The notes under the pieces are model-generated. The model had not been told where the DNA came from. It worked only from the letters and a program-made list of their open reading frames with translations, and made no database searches. The position numbers and the translations under genes were made by a program. Positions 28,154 to 37,609 of a stretch of 64,000 nucleotides of DNA are shown here, one piece after another. Position 1 is the stretch's first letter; every line of letters begins with the position of its first letter. Source of the stretch: Croceibacterium salegens (GTDB taxonomy: Bacteria; Pseudomonadota; Alphaproteobacteria; Sphingomonadales; Sphingomonadaceae); assembly GCF_009827435.1 (NCBI RefSeq), contig NZ_WTYM01000059.1, positions 147,094 to 211,093 of the forward strand, written 5' to 3'.

Positions 28154-29827
28154 ATGGCCGAGCAGCATTCCCACCTCAACGTTGCCCTCGAGCACGCGCT
28201 GCGATCGCCTGAGTTCGCCGCCGCTCCGCGCATGGCGCAGCTGCTCGCCTATCTCGTGAAGGAAGCCGAAGAGGGGCGCGGCGACTTCATCAAAGGCTAC
28301 TCGATCGGTGTCGACGTCTTCGAACGTGGGGAGAACTTCGATCCCTCGCGGGATTCGATTGTCCGCGTACAGGTAGTCCGTCTCCGGGCGCTGCTCGACG
28401 AGTATTACGCCGGCAGCGGCAAGGACGAGGACTGGCGGCTTGTCATCCCCAAGGGCGGCTATTGCCCGCTGGTCGAGCCTCGCGATGCCGAGGCCGAAGC
28501 TGACCAGGGAGGTCCGGAAGCCGACCCACAGCCGAAACCAGCGCGGAAGGTGCTGGCGATTGCGCTGTCGGCCATCGCCATAGCGCTGGTCGCACTTGCT
28601 GCCTTCATTGTCGGACAGGGAAAGGAACGACACGAAGAGGCGCTGCAAATTGCCTTGCTCCAGCCCAACGGCCCGACGGTCTTCGTCGAGCGATATTCGG
28701 TTGCCGTGGACGACACCACCGCCGCAGCGCTGCGTGAAGGCTTGCACCACGATCTCATCACGTATCTATCGCAAATGCCCAGTCTCGGCGTGATCAGCAT
28801 GCCGGGTTCCGGTTCGGAGGAAGCCGATGACGCCCACGGCGCCGAGTTCGTCCTGACCGGGGCAATCGCGACTTCGGGCGACACGTTTCGTATTTCATCG
28901 AACTTGATCAGGGTACGCGACCGCGTCGTCATCTGGTCGTCGGTCACGCCGACGGCACCGCTCGAAACGCTTACCCTTCTCGAAAAGCGTTCGGATCTCG
29001 CGCTGTCGGTCGCATCCGAATTGGGCCAGCCTTACGGGGTGATCCACGAGGAAATGCGCAACGACCTGGAAAACCATCGCGGCGTTTCATTCGAAAATTA
29101 TCTCTGCGAGCTCCGGGCATACCAGTACATGCGTGCGAAGTCCGCCAAGCAGCTAGGCAAGGTGCGCGACTGCCTCGAACATGCGGTCAAGGACGTCGGC
29201 AACTACTCCAACGCCTGGGCGCTGCTGTCGTGGATCTACGGCGACGAGGCGCGCGTTTCGTTCGACCCGCAACGTGCCGGGGAAGCGACCGAGCGCGCGC
29301 TCGATGCGGCAAACAGGTCGGTGACGGCCAACACCACCAACGCAATGGCCTACGAGTACCTGGCCATCGCCCAGTTCTATGCCGGGGAGGGGGAGGTAGC
29401 TCTGGACTCGATCGACCGGGCCCTGCGCCTCGGCCCGAACAACGCGGAAATCCTCGCCAATGCCAGCTGGCTGTTTGCGCTGCTCGATGATCGCGAGGAA
29501 GTGATGGCGCTGTCGGCCAAGGCCATGGAGCTCAGTCCGGGCCACCCGGCATGGTACTCGGCAGGTCCGGCCCTGCGCTCGCTGTCGCTCGGCAATGGCA
29601 CTGATGCGCTTCACTACGCGCGCCTGCACTACCGCGACGGAACGGCGAACGCACGCCTCCTGTTGGCGGCGGCCAGCAACCTGGCGGGCGATACCGCCGG
29701 CGCGAAGGCGGCCATGGCCGAACTCTCGCGGGAAGATCCGCGTATCGCCGGCAACCTCGATGCCTATCTCGCTTATATGCGGATACCGGACGACATCGTC
29801 CGGCTCATAAAGTCTCCCGCCGAATGA
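28154..29827 (+). CDS. Membrane-anchored signalling protein: winged-helix-like N-domain, one TM helix, TPR repeats
   Basis: 557-residue protein. Residues 1-108 match the domain (FIKGYSIGVDVFERGENFDPSRDSIVRVQVVRLRALL...YY, then VIPKGGY.P) common in front of TPR or cyclase modules in proteobacteria, thought to bind DNA or act as a signalling domain. A single transmembrane helix lies at about 133-153. The rest is periplasmic: a region with an FVLTGAI strand set, like the beta domain of CadC-type/adenylate-cyclase-linked proteins, and several TPR-like helical repeats from about 330 on. Start follows AGGGGAG. Its stop overlaps the kinase start (ATGA). Target and signal are unknown. Confidence 0.75.
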   Translation: MAEQHSHLNVALEHALRSPEFAAAPRMAQLLAYLVKEAEEGRGDFIKGYSIGVDVFERGENFDPSRDSIVRVQVVRLRALLDEYYAGSGKDEDWRLVIPKGGYCPLVEPRDAEAEADQGGPEADPQPKPARKVLAIALSAIAIALVALAAFIVGQGKERHEEALQIALLQPNGPTVFVERYSVAVDDTTAAALREGLHHDLITYLSQMPSLGVISMPGSGSEEADDAHGAEFVLTGAIATSGDTFRISSNLIRVRDRVVIWSSVTPTAPLETLTLLEKRSDLALSVASELGQPYGVIHEEMRNDLENHRGVSFENYLCELRAYQYMRAKSAKQLGKVRDCLEHAVKDVGNYSNAWALLSWIYGDEARVSFDPQRAGEATERALDAANRSVTANTTNAMAYEYLAIAQFYAGEGEVALDSIDRALRLGPNNAEILANASWLFALLDDREEVMALSAKAMELSPGHPAWYSAGPALRSLSLGNGTDALHYARLHYRDGTANARLLLAAASNLAGDTAGAKAAMAELSREDPRIAGNLDAYLAYMRIPDDIVRLIKSPAE

Positions 29828-30657
29828 CCATCCTGTTCGTCGGCCGCAGCACCTTCGACCTGGGCTACGTTTGCGCGAACTATCCGGAGGAGGACGCCAA
29901 GCATTCGGCGACGCACTTCTGGGCCGGTGCGGGAGGCTGCGCGCTGAATGCCGCCGTCACCGCAAGGGCGCTCGGCAGCGAGGTGAAGCTCCTGACGCTG
30001 CTCGGGACAGGGCCCTTCGCCGATGCAGTGCGGACGGAACTGGCGCAATATGACGTGCCGTTCGAGGACTTCGCGACCGACACCGAGGTCCTTCCGGTTT
30101 CCAGCATCATCGTGGTTCCGGGCAATGCCAGCCGCACGATAGTCGACCAACAACCCCCGCAAGCCTTGAAGTGCGAACCCGATATCGATGCCCTGCTGGC
30201 CGAAGCGACGTTGGTGCTGACGGACGGTTGGCTGCCGGCTCTCGTAATTCCGCTATGTCGCGGGGCGCGGGAGCAGGGCATCCCGGTGGTGCTCGACGGT
30301 GGTTCGGTGAAACCCTGGTCGGCCGAACTCATGCCGCTCATCGATTATGCCGTGGTCTCCAATCGCTTTCAGCCGGAATTCTCCTTCGAGGTACACCATC
30401 ACTATCATTTCGCCATGACGCGCGGCGCGGGGCCGATCTCTTGGTACGACGGCTATGGCGGCGGAAGCATAACTCCTCCGCAGGTCGAGGCCGTCGACAC
30501 GCTGGGGGCGGGCGACGTGTTCCATGGGGCGTTTTGCCATTACCTGGCCAAGTGGCCGGACTTCCCTGATGCACTCGAAAAGGCAGCTGTAGTGGCGGCA
30601 GAAAGCTGCCGCCACTACGGGGCCCGGGCCTGGATAGGCTCGTTCGGGGTGGACTAG
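29824..30657 (+). CDS. PfkB/ribokinase-family carbohydrate kinase
   Basis: 277-residue kinase. PfkB signature DTLGAGD (225-231) with Asp231 as catalytic base, and the N-terminal GGCALNAAV (37-45) sugar-binding segment. Substrate, a sugar or nucleoside, is unknown. Start overlaps the TPR gene stop by four bases; the gene ends converging with a transaldolase, the two stops sharing CTAG. The TPR regulator and kinase as one unit suggests sensing and phosphorylation of the same metabolite, an inference. Confidence 0.85.
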   Translation: MTILFVGRSTFDLGYVCANYPEEDAKHSATHFWAGAGGCALNAAVTARALGSEVKLLTLLGTGPFADAVRTELAQYDVPFEDFATDTEVLPVSSIIVVPGNASRTIVDQQPPQALKCEPDIDALLAEATLVLTDGWLPALVIPLCRGAREQGIPVVLDGGSVKPWSAELMPLIDYAVVSNRFQPEFSFEVHHHYHFAMTRGAGPISWYDGYGGGSITPPQVEAVDTLGAGDVFHGAFCHYLAKWPDFPDALEKAAVVAAESCRHYGARAWIGSFGVD

Positions 30658-31853
30658 CCCTCGATCGTCATCCGCACGAAATCGACCGTCTGCCGGGTCG
30701 CCTTGGCGAATTCGCCTGCAGTGGCCTGGAAGCTGCCGTAGTGGGCGAATTCCTCGGGCTTCATGCCGTCGTATTCGTAGGCCTGGCGGAAGCTCGGCAG
30801 CTTCATCAGCTTGGCGATGCTGGCGGGATTGGGCTCGCGCTCGATCGCCTTGGGATCGAACGGGGCGAGTTCGTCCTCGGCCTCCATCAGCTGGGCGATG
30901 TAGCCCGGCGGGCAGGTGTAGACCATGTCGCTGCCGGCGAAGTCGGCGATGTGGCGGCTGACCGTGTTGCCGGCGTCGTCCTTTTCGACCCGCATCGAGC
31001 ATTGCAGCATCTTGGAGGGGTGGTTGTTCTCCTTGCCCCACCAGTATGCGCGCTTGAGCACGGCTTCCTCGCCATCGCGGATTTCCATCAGCGAGAGGTC
31101 GATCCCGCGCGCCTTGGCCTCGGTCTGCCAGTCCGAAAGCTGGCCGAGCCGGCTCGACATGTGGGTGACGACGCTGCGCCAGTTGGTCAGGTCGACCCCG
31201 TTCGACTTCGCACGTTCGAGGCCGCGGCTGACCGCGTTCATGCAGACGAGGTACTGCGGCACGGTGAAGCTGGTGGTGTTGTTGGTGCTGATGCCGCGCG
31301 CCGTCAGCTCCTCGATGATCTCGTAGCCTTCCTTCGAGCCGGGGATCTTGACCATGACGTTCGGGCCCTGCGCGTAAATCGACAGGCCTTGCTTGAGCAT
31401 GGCCTCGCCATCGGTCACGAAACGCGGGTCGACCTGGCCGGAAAGGAATCCGAACTTGCCGCCCGACTTGTCGAACACCGGGCGGATCGCCTCGGCGCCG
31501 AGCCGCACAAGCTCGAGGTACATCGCCCAGTAGACGCCTTCGACGTCGAGCGAGGGATCGGCCGCGGCGATATCCTTGATGCGCTTGGTCCAGCCGGCCG
31601 GATCGACCTGGACGGCCTGCAGAGACAGCGGCGGATTGGTGGTCACGCCGCGGAAACCCATCGTGCCTTCGCTGGCGACGGTATCGGCGTTGTAGAAGCG
31701 GTTGAGCTGGCCTTCCCAGTCCGCGCGCTTGTCCGCGGGAGCGGCGGCGAGTGTCTTGGCTTCCCAGTCGGGATAGATCAGCGGCGAAGAATCCCACCAG
31801 ATCTCGGCTTCGGGATTGGTGGCGGCGAGCTTTTCGAGCGGATGTTGTGTCAT
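30654..31853 (-). CDS. Transaldolase-family protein
   Basis: 399-residue protein longer than the usual transaldolase. TTNPPLS at 71-77, the Schiff-base Lys169 in VMVKIPGS and the following STNNTTSFT block give the transaldolase active site; the extra length lies in the C-terminal third with WWGKENNHPSKM. Belongs to the large subgroup seen with sugar kinases. Ends convergent with the PfkB kinase, four bases overlapping. Start 31853 has GGAGAGG in front. Probably dihydroxyacetone transfer between sugar phosphates, but substrates of the long form are not defined. Confidence 0.85.
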   Translation of the reverse strand: MTQHPLEKLAATNPEAEIWWDSSPLIYPDWEAKTLAAAPADKRADWEGQLNRFYNADTVASEGTMGFRGVTTNPPLSLQAVQVDPAGWTKRIKDIAAADPSLDVEGVYWAMYLELVRLGAEAIRPVFDKSGGKFGFLSGQVDPRFVTDGEAMLKQGLSIYAQGPNVMVKIPGSKEGYEIIEELTARGISTNNTTSFTVPQYLVCMNAVSRGLERAKSNGVDLTNWRSVVTHMSSRLGQLSDWQTEAKARGIDLSLMEIRDGEEAVLKRAYWWGKENNHPSKMLQCSMRVEKDDAGNTVSRHIADFAGSDMVYTCPPGYIAQLMEAEDELAPFDPKAIEREPNPASIAKLMKLPSFRQAYEYDGMKPEEFAHYGSFQATAGEFAKATRQTVDFVRMTIEG

Positions 31854-32003
31854 GGCCTCTCCATTGCCCAACTTGGCCGGGTCTGGTCCAGCCATTTCCC
31901 GCCATGGTTGGGGAAAGCTACGCTTGTGCGTCCGTTCGTGTCAAAGTGTCGCAGTGCCGCTTGGCGGCTTGCCCGGAACCGGCGAGCGGCTAGAACCGGC
32001 GCG

Positions 32004-32921
32004 ATGACAACCGTCCTTCCGCGCCTCGCCCTGCCGTTCGTGCTGTTTGCTGGCGCGCCGCTCGCCGCGCAGGATGAGGCCGCGTCCGAGAAGTCCGGCG
32101 AAACCTGGGGCGGAACCGAGATCGTCGTCACCGGGCGGAACCCGAACGAAGTCGATGCGCGCGAGGTGACCAGGCAGGCGCGCTCGATCACGCGCGAGAC
32201 CAACCTGCGGCACGAGCCCGTCGCGCTCTTCGCGGAACCCGCTTGCCCCGGCGTCGCCGGGCTGCAGGTGCGCTTTGCGGAGACCGTCGTTGCCCGTTTC
32301 CGGCTCGTCGCGGAAGAGCTCGACATCCCGCTCGCGCCCGAAGGCACCTGCCGTCCGAACATCATCATCTCCTTCAGCAAGGACCCGCGCGCCGGGCTCG
32401 AGGCGCTCAACAAGAAGACCGGGGTGTTGTCCTACAACCTCTCGGCCGCCGAGCGCCGCGAGCTGACCGAGAAGGACGAGCCGGTTAAGGTCTATTCGCT
32501 GGTTGAGGACGTGATGCGCAACGGGCAGGTCATTCCGCGGCGCCAGAACCTGACCCAGATCCCGGTCGGCACGCAGGAAGGCGGTCAGTCGTTGATCTCC
32601 AACGGCATCCGCCGCAACATCACCTCGGTCACCGTCGTGTTCGACAGTGATTTCATCGGCGGCAAGAGCCTGCGCCAGCTGGCCGACTATGCGGTGATGC
32701 GTGTCTTCGCCCGGACCAAGGACGCCAAGGGGTCGAACGCGCCGGACTCGATCCTCAGCCTGTTCGGCACCGATCCCGACGTGGTGCCGCCGAGCGGCCT
32801 GACCGACTTCGACCGCGCCTACCTGACCTCGCTCTACGAGGGCAGTCCGTATGGCGACGGGTTGAACAGCGTCCAGCGCGTGGCGCAGGTGCTCAAGCGG
32901 CAGTTGGGCGGGGACGAGTAG
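32004..32921 (+). CDS. Exported protein of unknown function, paralogue of the protein at 62.1 kb
   Basis: 305-residue protein with signal peptide (cleavage near PLAAQ) and a TonB-receptor-like TEIVVTGRNP segment near 37-46 that could act as a TonB-box-like stretch. The central part (CPGVAGLQ...LDIPLAPEGTCRPNIIISF) and the end (RQLADYAVMRVFA, DSILSLFG, LTDFDRAYLTSLY) match the 264-residue protein at 62108-62902, which lacks the VVTGR segment. No enzyme motif recognised. One conserved cysteine pair (CPG and C in GTCRPN) might form a disulphide. Divergent from the transaldolase; start 32004 is the only one near the signal. Confidence 0.7.
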   Translation: MTTVLPRLALPFVLFAGAPLAAQDEAASEKSGETWGGTEIVVTGRNPNEVDAREVTRQARSITRETNLRHEPVALFAEPACPGVAGLQVRFAETVVARFRLVAEELDIPLAPEGTCRPNIIISFSKDPRAGLEALNKKTGVLSYNLSAAERRELTEKDEPVKVYSLVEDVMRNGQVIPRRQNLTQIPVGTQEGGQSLISNGIRRNITSVTVVFDSDFIGGKSLRQLADYAVMRVFARTKDAKGSNAPDSILSLFGTDPDVVPPSGLTDFDRAYLTSLYEGSPYGDGLNSVQRVAQVLKRQLGGDE

Positions 32922-32951
32922 GCGCGGCCGGCACCGCGCCCGCCCACCGCG

Positions 32952-33962
32952 TCAGATATCCGTCGACGCTCCGACGTTGCGATACTTGATCAGCCACTTG
33001 CCATCGACCTTGACGAGGTCGTCCACCCCATTGCCGGCGGCGACGACCTGCGGACGGTCGGGATCGTCGCCCCGGCCGAAATTGCCGAACACCGTCTGGT
33101 GGTAGTAGTGGTACTTGGCCGTCGTCGGCCCGGTAAACTCGATGTACTGGTTCATCGTGAAGTGGCGCATCGTCCCAAGCGCCGGCTCGCCCTTGGCCTT
33201 GCGGTCTTCCTGGCCCTTGACGAGGTCGGTGATCATCTTCTCGAGCGCCGCGCGGCCCTTGGTCTGGCCGAAGGCGCCGTCCTCGGTGAAGTGGGCGGCG
33301 TATTTCTTGGCGTCGTACATGTCCAGGCTGCGGTCGTAGGTCCACATCAGGTTCTCGATCGCCTCGCGGTCGGCCACGCGTTGCGCGGCGGCTTCGGGCG
33401 CCATCGGCTTCACCGTGTTCGAGGCCTGCGGCGGGGCAGGGGGCAGGGTCGCCGGATCCCAGTGCTCGTCGGCCTTGCCGTCGACGAAGCGCCAGGTGTC
33501 GAACCAGGTGGTCGTGTAGGTGTCGTTGGGGTCGCTGCCGTAGGGCACGATGCGGCGCGTCAGGATGGTGACGTAGTCGCCTTCCGCACTTACCATGACG
33601 ACCCCGTTCGGGTCGTTGGCCGACAGCGCCGGGCACGGGTCGAGCGGCTTACGCTTGGCGACCTCGGTGAAGTAGTAGACGACGCCGGCCAGCCCGCTCG
33701 CGGCGACAGGGTTGTGCTGGATGTACTTGTCGGTCAACCATTCGCTCGCCCGGTTCCACTCGTTGCACTTGAGCAGGTTACGCTGGATGTGCAGCGCCGC
33801 TTGCTTGTTGCGGTTGAGCGTGGGGTCCTTGCTGGTGAACAGCGATTCCGGGTCCGGATGCGGCACCACCGGATCGCTCAGGGCGCGCTGCTGGGCGGAA
33901 GCGGGCTGTGCCGTCAGCGACAGTGCGGCGGCAGCGGCAAGAAAGGCAAACTGGGACTTCAT
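32952..33962 (-). CDS. Exported two-domain SnoaL/NTF2-like protein
   Basis: 336-residue protein: signal peptide (cleavage near PASAQ), then two NTF2-fold halves. The first (about 50-170) has WLTDKYIQHNP and WRFVDGKADEHWDP, and the second (190-330) ENLMWTYDRSLDMYDAKKYAAHFTEDGAF. The first half resembles predicted ester-cyclase-like proteins, the second SnoaL_4, the same two subtypes as the pair at 10149-11302, here fused and exported. Substrate unknown. Convergent with the paralogue gene at 32004. Confidence 0.8.
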   Translation of the reverse strand: MKSQFAFLAAAAALSLTAQPASAQQRALSDPVVPHPDPESLFTSKDPTLNRNKQAALHIQRNLLKCNEWNRASEWLTDKYIQHNPVAASGLAGVVYYFTEVAKRKPLDPCPALSANDPNGVVMVSAEGDYVTILTRRIVPYGSDPNDTYTTTWFDTWRFVDGKADEHWDPATLPPAPPQASNTVKPMAPEAAAQRVADREAIENLMWTYDRSLDMYDAKKYAAHFTEDGAFGQTKGRAALEKMITDLVKGQEDRKAKGEPALGTMRHFTMNQYIEFTGPTTAKYHYYHQTVFGNFGRGDDPDRPQVVAAGNGVDDLVKVDGKWLIKYRNVGASTDI

Positions 33963-34074
33963 CTGGATACTCTCCCCTTGATCCGGAATCGGGACGGATG
34001 ATGATGGGGCGATGCCGCTTTGTCCATCTCCGAACGCTACTTCCCGAGCACGCCGCGGTCAGGCGACTGGGAGG

Positions 34075-34956
34075 CTAGTTGCCGTCAGTCGCCGCTTCGA
34101 GCGAGGTTGAAGCGATGTCGTTGCCGCTATTCTCGAGCGCCGTGGCTTCCACGCGCAACTGCTCGAAGTGTTCGGGCGAGAGGTCGACGGCCGCGGCGCC
34201 TTCCTGCCAATCGCCCTCTTCGAGCAATTGGCCAAGTTCGCGGTCGAGCGACCGGTATCGTTCGATGTCCCCGGTGTTGATCGCCCGGCGCATGGCCTTG
34301 GCCGCGGGCGCGACGACCTGCCCGCGGACCTGTTTCTCACATGCCTCGATCTGGCGCTGGATGCCGGGAAGCGCGGTGTGGCCTTCGTACGCCTCGAGCA
34401 GGCGGCGGCGCGCATCGGGACTGATGTCAAAAAAGGTCGTCTGCTTGGCCAGGTTGCAGTTGGCATCGAAATTGGCCTTCGCCACGCGCCGCACGAGATA
34501 TCCGGGGCAGGGGCTCGCCTCGTTGGAAAGCATTGCGTAGGCCGTCTGGACGGCCGAGACGAGCGTGGTCTGGTCGGTGCTCTGCGCAGCGCGCTCGAGT
34601 TTGCCGGCGTCGCCGAGATTGCAGGCTACCGAGGGGCTGGGTTTGTGCACCGTGAACGCAAACAGGTCGGCGCCGATCTGTCCGCGCACGCGGAACGGCA
34701 CGCTGGTCCCGTCGGAATAGCGAACCACGATGTCGAGCGCTTGGTAGACGCGGTCCGCAAAGGACTCCTCCCCAAGATAATAGTTGGTCCGATCGGTGAA
34801 GTCCGAATTCCCGAGCGGCGACTGGAACTGCACCCGGCGAGGCTTTTCCGATTCCCAGTCGACCTTCGCACGGACTTCGGCCTGGGCAGCTGCGACGCCG
34901 GGCACCGCCAGCAGGATCGCCGCCAGCAGCACCGTGATCCGGCATATTTCCGTCAT
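34075..34956 (-). CDS. Exported protein of unknown function
   Basis: 293-residue protein, not recognised. Signal peptide at 1-24 (LLAAILLAVPGVAAAQ). The mature part has two or three cysteines (CNLG, CPGY, CNLA, CEKQ) that may form disulphides, and is rich in helices in its second half. Lies five bases after the small membrane protein gene and probably shares its transcript; an alternative start at 34971 overlaps that gene's stop. No functional motif. Confidence 0.6.
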   Translation of the reverse strand: MTEICRITVLLAAILLAVPGVAAAQAEVRAKVDWESEKPRRVQFQSPLGNSDFTDRTNYYLGEESFADRVYQALDIVVRYSDGTSVPFRVRGQIGADLFAFTVHKPSPSVACNLGDAGKLERAAQSTDQTTLVSAVQTAYAMLSNEASPCPGYLVRRVAKANFDANCNLAKQTTFFDISPDARRRLLEAYEGHTALPGIQRQIEACEKQVRGQVVAPAAKAMRRAINTGDIERYRSLDRELGQLLEEGDWQEGAAAVDLSPEHFEQLRVEATALENSGNDIASTSLEAATDGN

Positions 34957-34960
34957 CGCC

Positions 34961-35542
34961 CTATTCCCCATTGCCCCCTCCTCCGCCGCCACCCGTCAGC
35001 CATTTGGCGATTGCCCCGGCCGGCTTCTTCCAGCTGATGCGGAGGAGCGTCGCGAGAAAGGCGCCGAACCATACCACGGCCCCGCCGAGCAGGACATGGA
35101 TCTGCAAGCTCATCTGTTCGTTCGTGAGCGAGGTGAAGCTGCGCAGGATGTTGAGGTCCTCGCCGTTGTCGATCTCGGACATCAGAACGAGCGAAAGCGC
35201 CACCCCGACCAGGCACAGCGCGGCGACCGCCAGGATCGTGCGCAGTCGCTTGTACAGGCCCGCATAGAACTGCGTGCCATAGGTGATTACCGCGAAGACC
35301 GCAGCGAGGCTCTTTCCGATCCAGCCGCTGCCGGCAGCGATCCAGTTGAAGAAGCGCCATGAGAAATAGAGGCTCGGTTCGGCATCCTCGGGGAAGATCC
35401 CGAACCGGTCGGTGGTCGCCAGGAAAAGAAGCCATGCGATCGCCGCCGCAGCGGCGCCGAGGGCGCAAAGCGCGATGACCGCGGCAGCCACGCTTTCGTT
35501 GGTTACGGGCGTCCCTCGCGGTGTTCCTTCATCGTCAGCCAT
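34961..35542 (-). CDS. Four-TM membrane protein of unknown function with polyglycine tail
   Basis: 193-residue protein with four predicted transmembrane helices (about 20-45, 75-95, 105-125, 145-170). The C-terminus ends in an eight-glycine run followed by NGE. Not recognised; size and layout are like small inner-membrane sensor or accessory proteins. Start 35542 is the second methionine; the first in-frame start adds nine residues. Divergent from typA and tightly followed by the exported protein of unknown function, so the two probably act together. Confidence 0.6.
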   Translation of the reverse strand: MADDEGTPRGTPVTNESVAAAVIALCALGAAAAAIAWLLFLATTDRFGIFPEDAEPSLYFSWRFFNWIAAGSGWIGKSLAAVFAVITYGTQFYAGLYKRLRTILAVAALCLVGVALSLVLMSEIDNGEDLNILRSFTSLTNEQMSLQIHVLLGGAVVWFGAFLATLLRISWKKPAGAIAKWLTGGGGGGGNGE

Positions 35543-35698
35543 GTCCGCCCCCGTTGGACTGCCCCTCATTGCCCGCCGAAGCTAATGCCCGTTCCCCGGT
35601 CCGGCAACATACGGAATCTCGTATACGGTCGAGGGTTGTTGCGACGCAGCAATGGCGCTATGGGCGCCCGCGTAAAACCGCTCCCGAAAGCACAGATA

Positions 35699-37531
35699 AT
35701 GACCTCGCTCCGCAACGTGGCGATTATTGCCCACGTCGATCATGGCAAGACGACGCTCGTCGACCAGCTGTTCCGCCAGTCCGGCACCTTCCGCGACAAC
35801 CAGCGCGTGGAGGAAAGAGCCATGGATTCCAATGACTTGGAGAAAGAGCGCGGGATCACGATCCTGGCCAAGCCGACGTCGGTCGAGTGGACTCCCGAGG
35901 GCGGGCACGAAACCTACCACATCAACATCGTCGACACCCCCGGCCACGCCGACTTCGGCGCCGAGGTGGAGCGCATCCTCTCGATGGTCGACGGGGTGAT
36001 TCTCCTCGTCGACGCCGCCGAAGGCCCGATGCCGCAGACCAAGTTCGTCACCGGCAAGGCGCTCGGCCTCGGCCTCAAGCCGATCGTCGTGGTCAACAAG
36101 ATCGACCGCCACGACGCCCGCGCCAGCGAAGTGCTCGACGAGGTGTTCGACCTCTTCGTCGCGCTCGAGGCCGACGACGAGCAGCTCGACTTCCCGGTCC
36201 TCTACGCCAGCGGCCGCAGCGGCTTCGCCAGCGAGGACCCGGAGGCTCGCGAAGGCGACCTCACCCCGCTGTTCAAGCTCATCGTCAGCCACGTCCCCGC
36301 GCCCGATCTCGACGAGGACGGCGATTTCGCCATGCTCGCCACCCTGCTCGATCGCGACAGCTTCCTCGGCCGCATCCTCACCGGCCGCATCGAATCCGGC
36401 CGTCTCGAAGTCGGCATGCCGATCAAGGCGCTCGACGTCGCCGGCAACCTCGTCGAGGCGGGCCGCGCCACCAAGGTCTTCGCCTACAACGGGCTCGATC
36501 GCGAACCCGTCCTCCACGCCAAGGCGGGCGACATCGTCGCCATCGCCGGCCTGACCGAGGCGACCGTCTCCAACACGCTGTGCTCGCCCGAGGTCAGCGC
36601 CCCGATCTACGCCCAGCCGATCGACCCGCCGACCCTCGCCATGACCTTCGCCGTCAACGACAGCCCCTATGCCGGGCGCGAGGGCGACAAGGTGCAGAGC
36701 CGCGTCATCCGCGACCGGCTCGAGCGCGAGGCCGAAGGCAACGTCGCCATCCGCATTACCGAGAGCGCCGACCGCGACGCCTTCGAGGTTGCCGGTCGCG
36801 GCGAACTCCAGCTCGGCGTGCTCATCGAGACCATGCGCCGCGAAGGCTTCGAACTCTCGATCAGCCGCCCGCGCGTGCTGTTCCAGGATGGCCCGAACGG
36901 CCGCGAGGAGCCCTACGAAACCGTCGTCATCGACGTCGACGACGAATTCTCCGGCACGGTCGTCGAGAAGATGGCCATGCGCAAGGCCGAGATGACCGAC
37001 ATGCGCCCGTCCACCCAGGGCAAGACGCGCATCACCTTCTCCGCCCCCAGCCGCGGCCTCATCGGCTACCACGGCGAATTCCTCTCCGACACCCGCGGCA
37101 CCGGCATCATGAACCGCCTGTTCGAGAAGTACGGCCCCTACAAGGGCCGCATCGAGGGCCGCCAGAACGGCGCCCTGATCTCGATGGAACAGGGCGAGGC
37201 CGTGGCCTACGCGCTCAACGCGCTGGAAGACCGCGGCGTGCTGTTCGTCAGCCCCGGCGACAAGCTCTACGAAGGCATGGTGATCGGCGAGAACGCCAAG
37301 CCGCAGGACCTCGAGGTCAACCCGCTCAAGTCCAAGCAGCTCACCAACTTCCGCGCCAGCGGCAAGGACGAAGGCATCCGCCTCACCCCGCCGCGCAAGA
37401 TGACGCTGGAACAGGCCATCGCCTACATCCAGGACGACGAACTGGTGGAGGTGACCCCGCAGTCGATCCGGCTACGCAAGCGGTACCTCGACCCGCATGA
37501 GCGCAAGCGGCAGGCGCGGGCGGCGGCATGA
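35699..37531 (+). CDS. typA: Ribosome-associated translational GTPase TypA/BipA
   Basis: 610-residue GTPase, near the usual length (about 607). G1 motif AHVDHGKTT (10-18), switch region KERGIT, DTPGH and NKID follow, then domain II/III and the BipA-specific C-terminal domain. Acts on the ribosome in assembly and stress adaptation. The gene is intact here, but its last 348 bases (from 37184) occur again at 39518-39865, with the TbpB-like lipoprotein gene between. The 3' end in this copy differs from the second copy only at synonymous positions and the stop. Confidence 0.97.
   Translation: MTSLRNVAIIAHVDHGKTTLVDQLFRQSGTFRDNQRVEERAMDSNDLEKERGITILAKPTSVEWTPEGGHETYHINIVDTPGHADFGAEVERILSMVDGVILLVDAAEGPMPQTKFVTGKALGLGLKPIVVVNKIDRHDARASEVLDEVFDLFVALEADDEQLDFPVLYASGRSGFASEDPEAREGDLTPLFKLIVSHVPAPDLDEDGDFAMLATLLDRDSFLGRILTGRIESGRLEVGMPIKALDVAGNLVEAGRATKVFAYNGLDREPVLHAKAGDIVAIAGLTEATVSNTLCSPEVSAPIYAQPIDPPTLAMTFAVNDSPYAGREGDKVQSRVIRDRLEREAEGNVAIRITESADRDAFEVAGRGELQLGVLIETMRREGFELSISRPRVLFQDGPNGREEPYETVVIDVDDEFSGTVVEKMAMRKAEMTDMRPSTQGKTRITFSAPSRGLIGYHGEFLSDTRGTGIMNRLFEKYGPYKGRIEGRQNGALISMEQGEAVAYALNALEDRGVLFVSPGDKLYEGMVIGENAKPQDLEVNPLKSKQLTNFRASGKDEGIRLTPPRKMTLEQAIAYIQDDELVEVTPQSIRLRKRYLDPHERKRQARAAA
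37184..37531 (+). repeat. typA 3'-end duplication, copy 1 (348 bases; copy 2 at 39518-39865)
   Basis: The two copies are identical over roughly the first 220 bases, then differ at about ten positions, all silent except the stop codon (TGA against TAG). Both are direct. They bracket about 2.0 kb of lower-GC DNA with one gene. Confidence 0.93.
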
Positions 37532-37609
37532 AGTCGCCGCGCGCGCTTCGCACGCATTCGTTCGGGCCGATAACGGCGCCAATAAATGGGGGCTAGTTAG
37601 TCCAGCGTT

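Noticed and set aside
30741..32003. N-terminal extension of the 32004 gene over 1.2 kb
   Set aside because: It is antisense to the transaldolase gene; the signal peptide begins at 32004.
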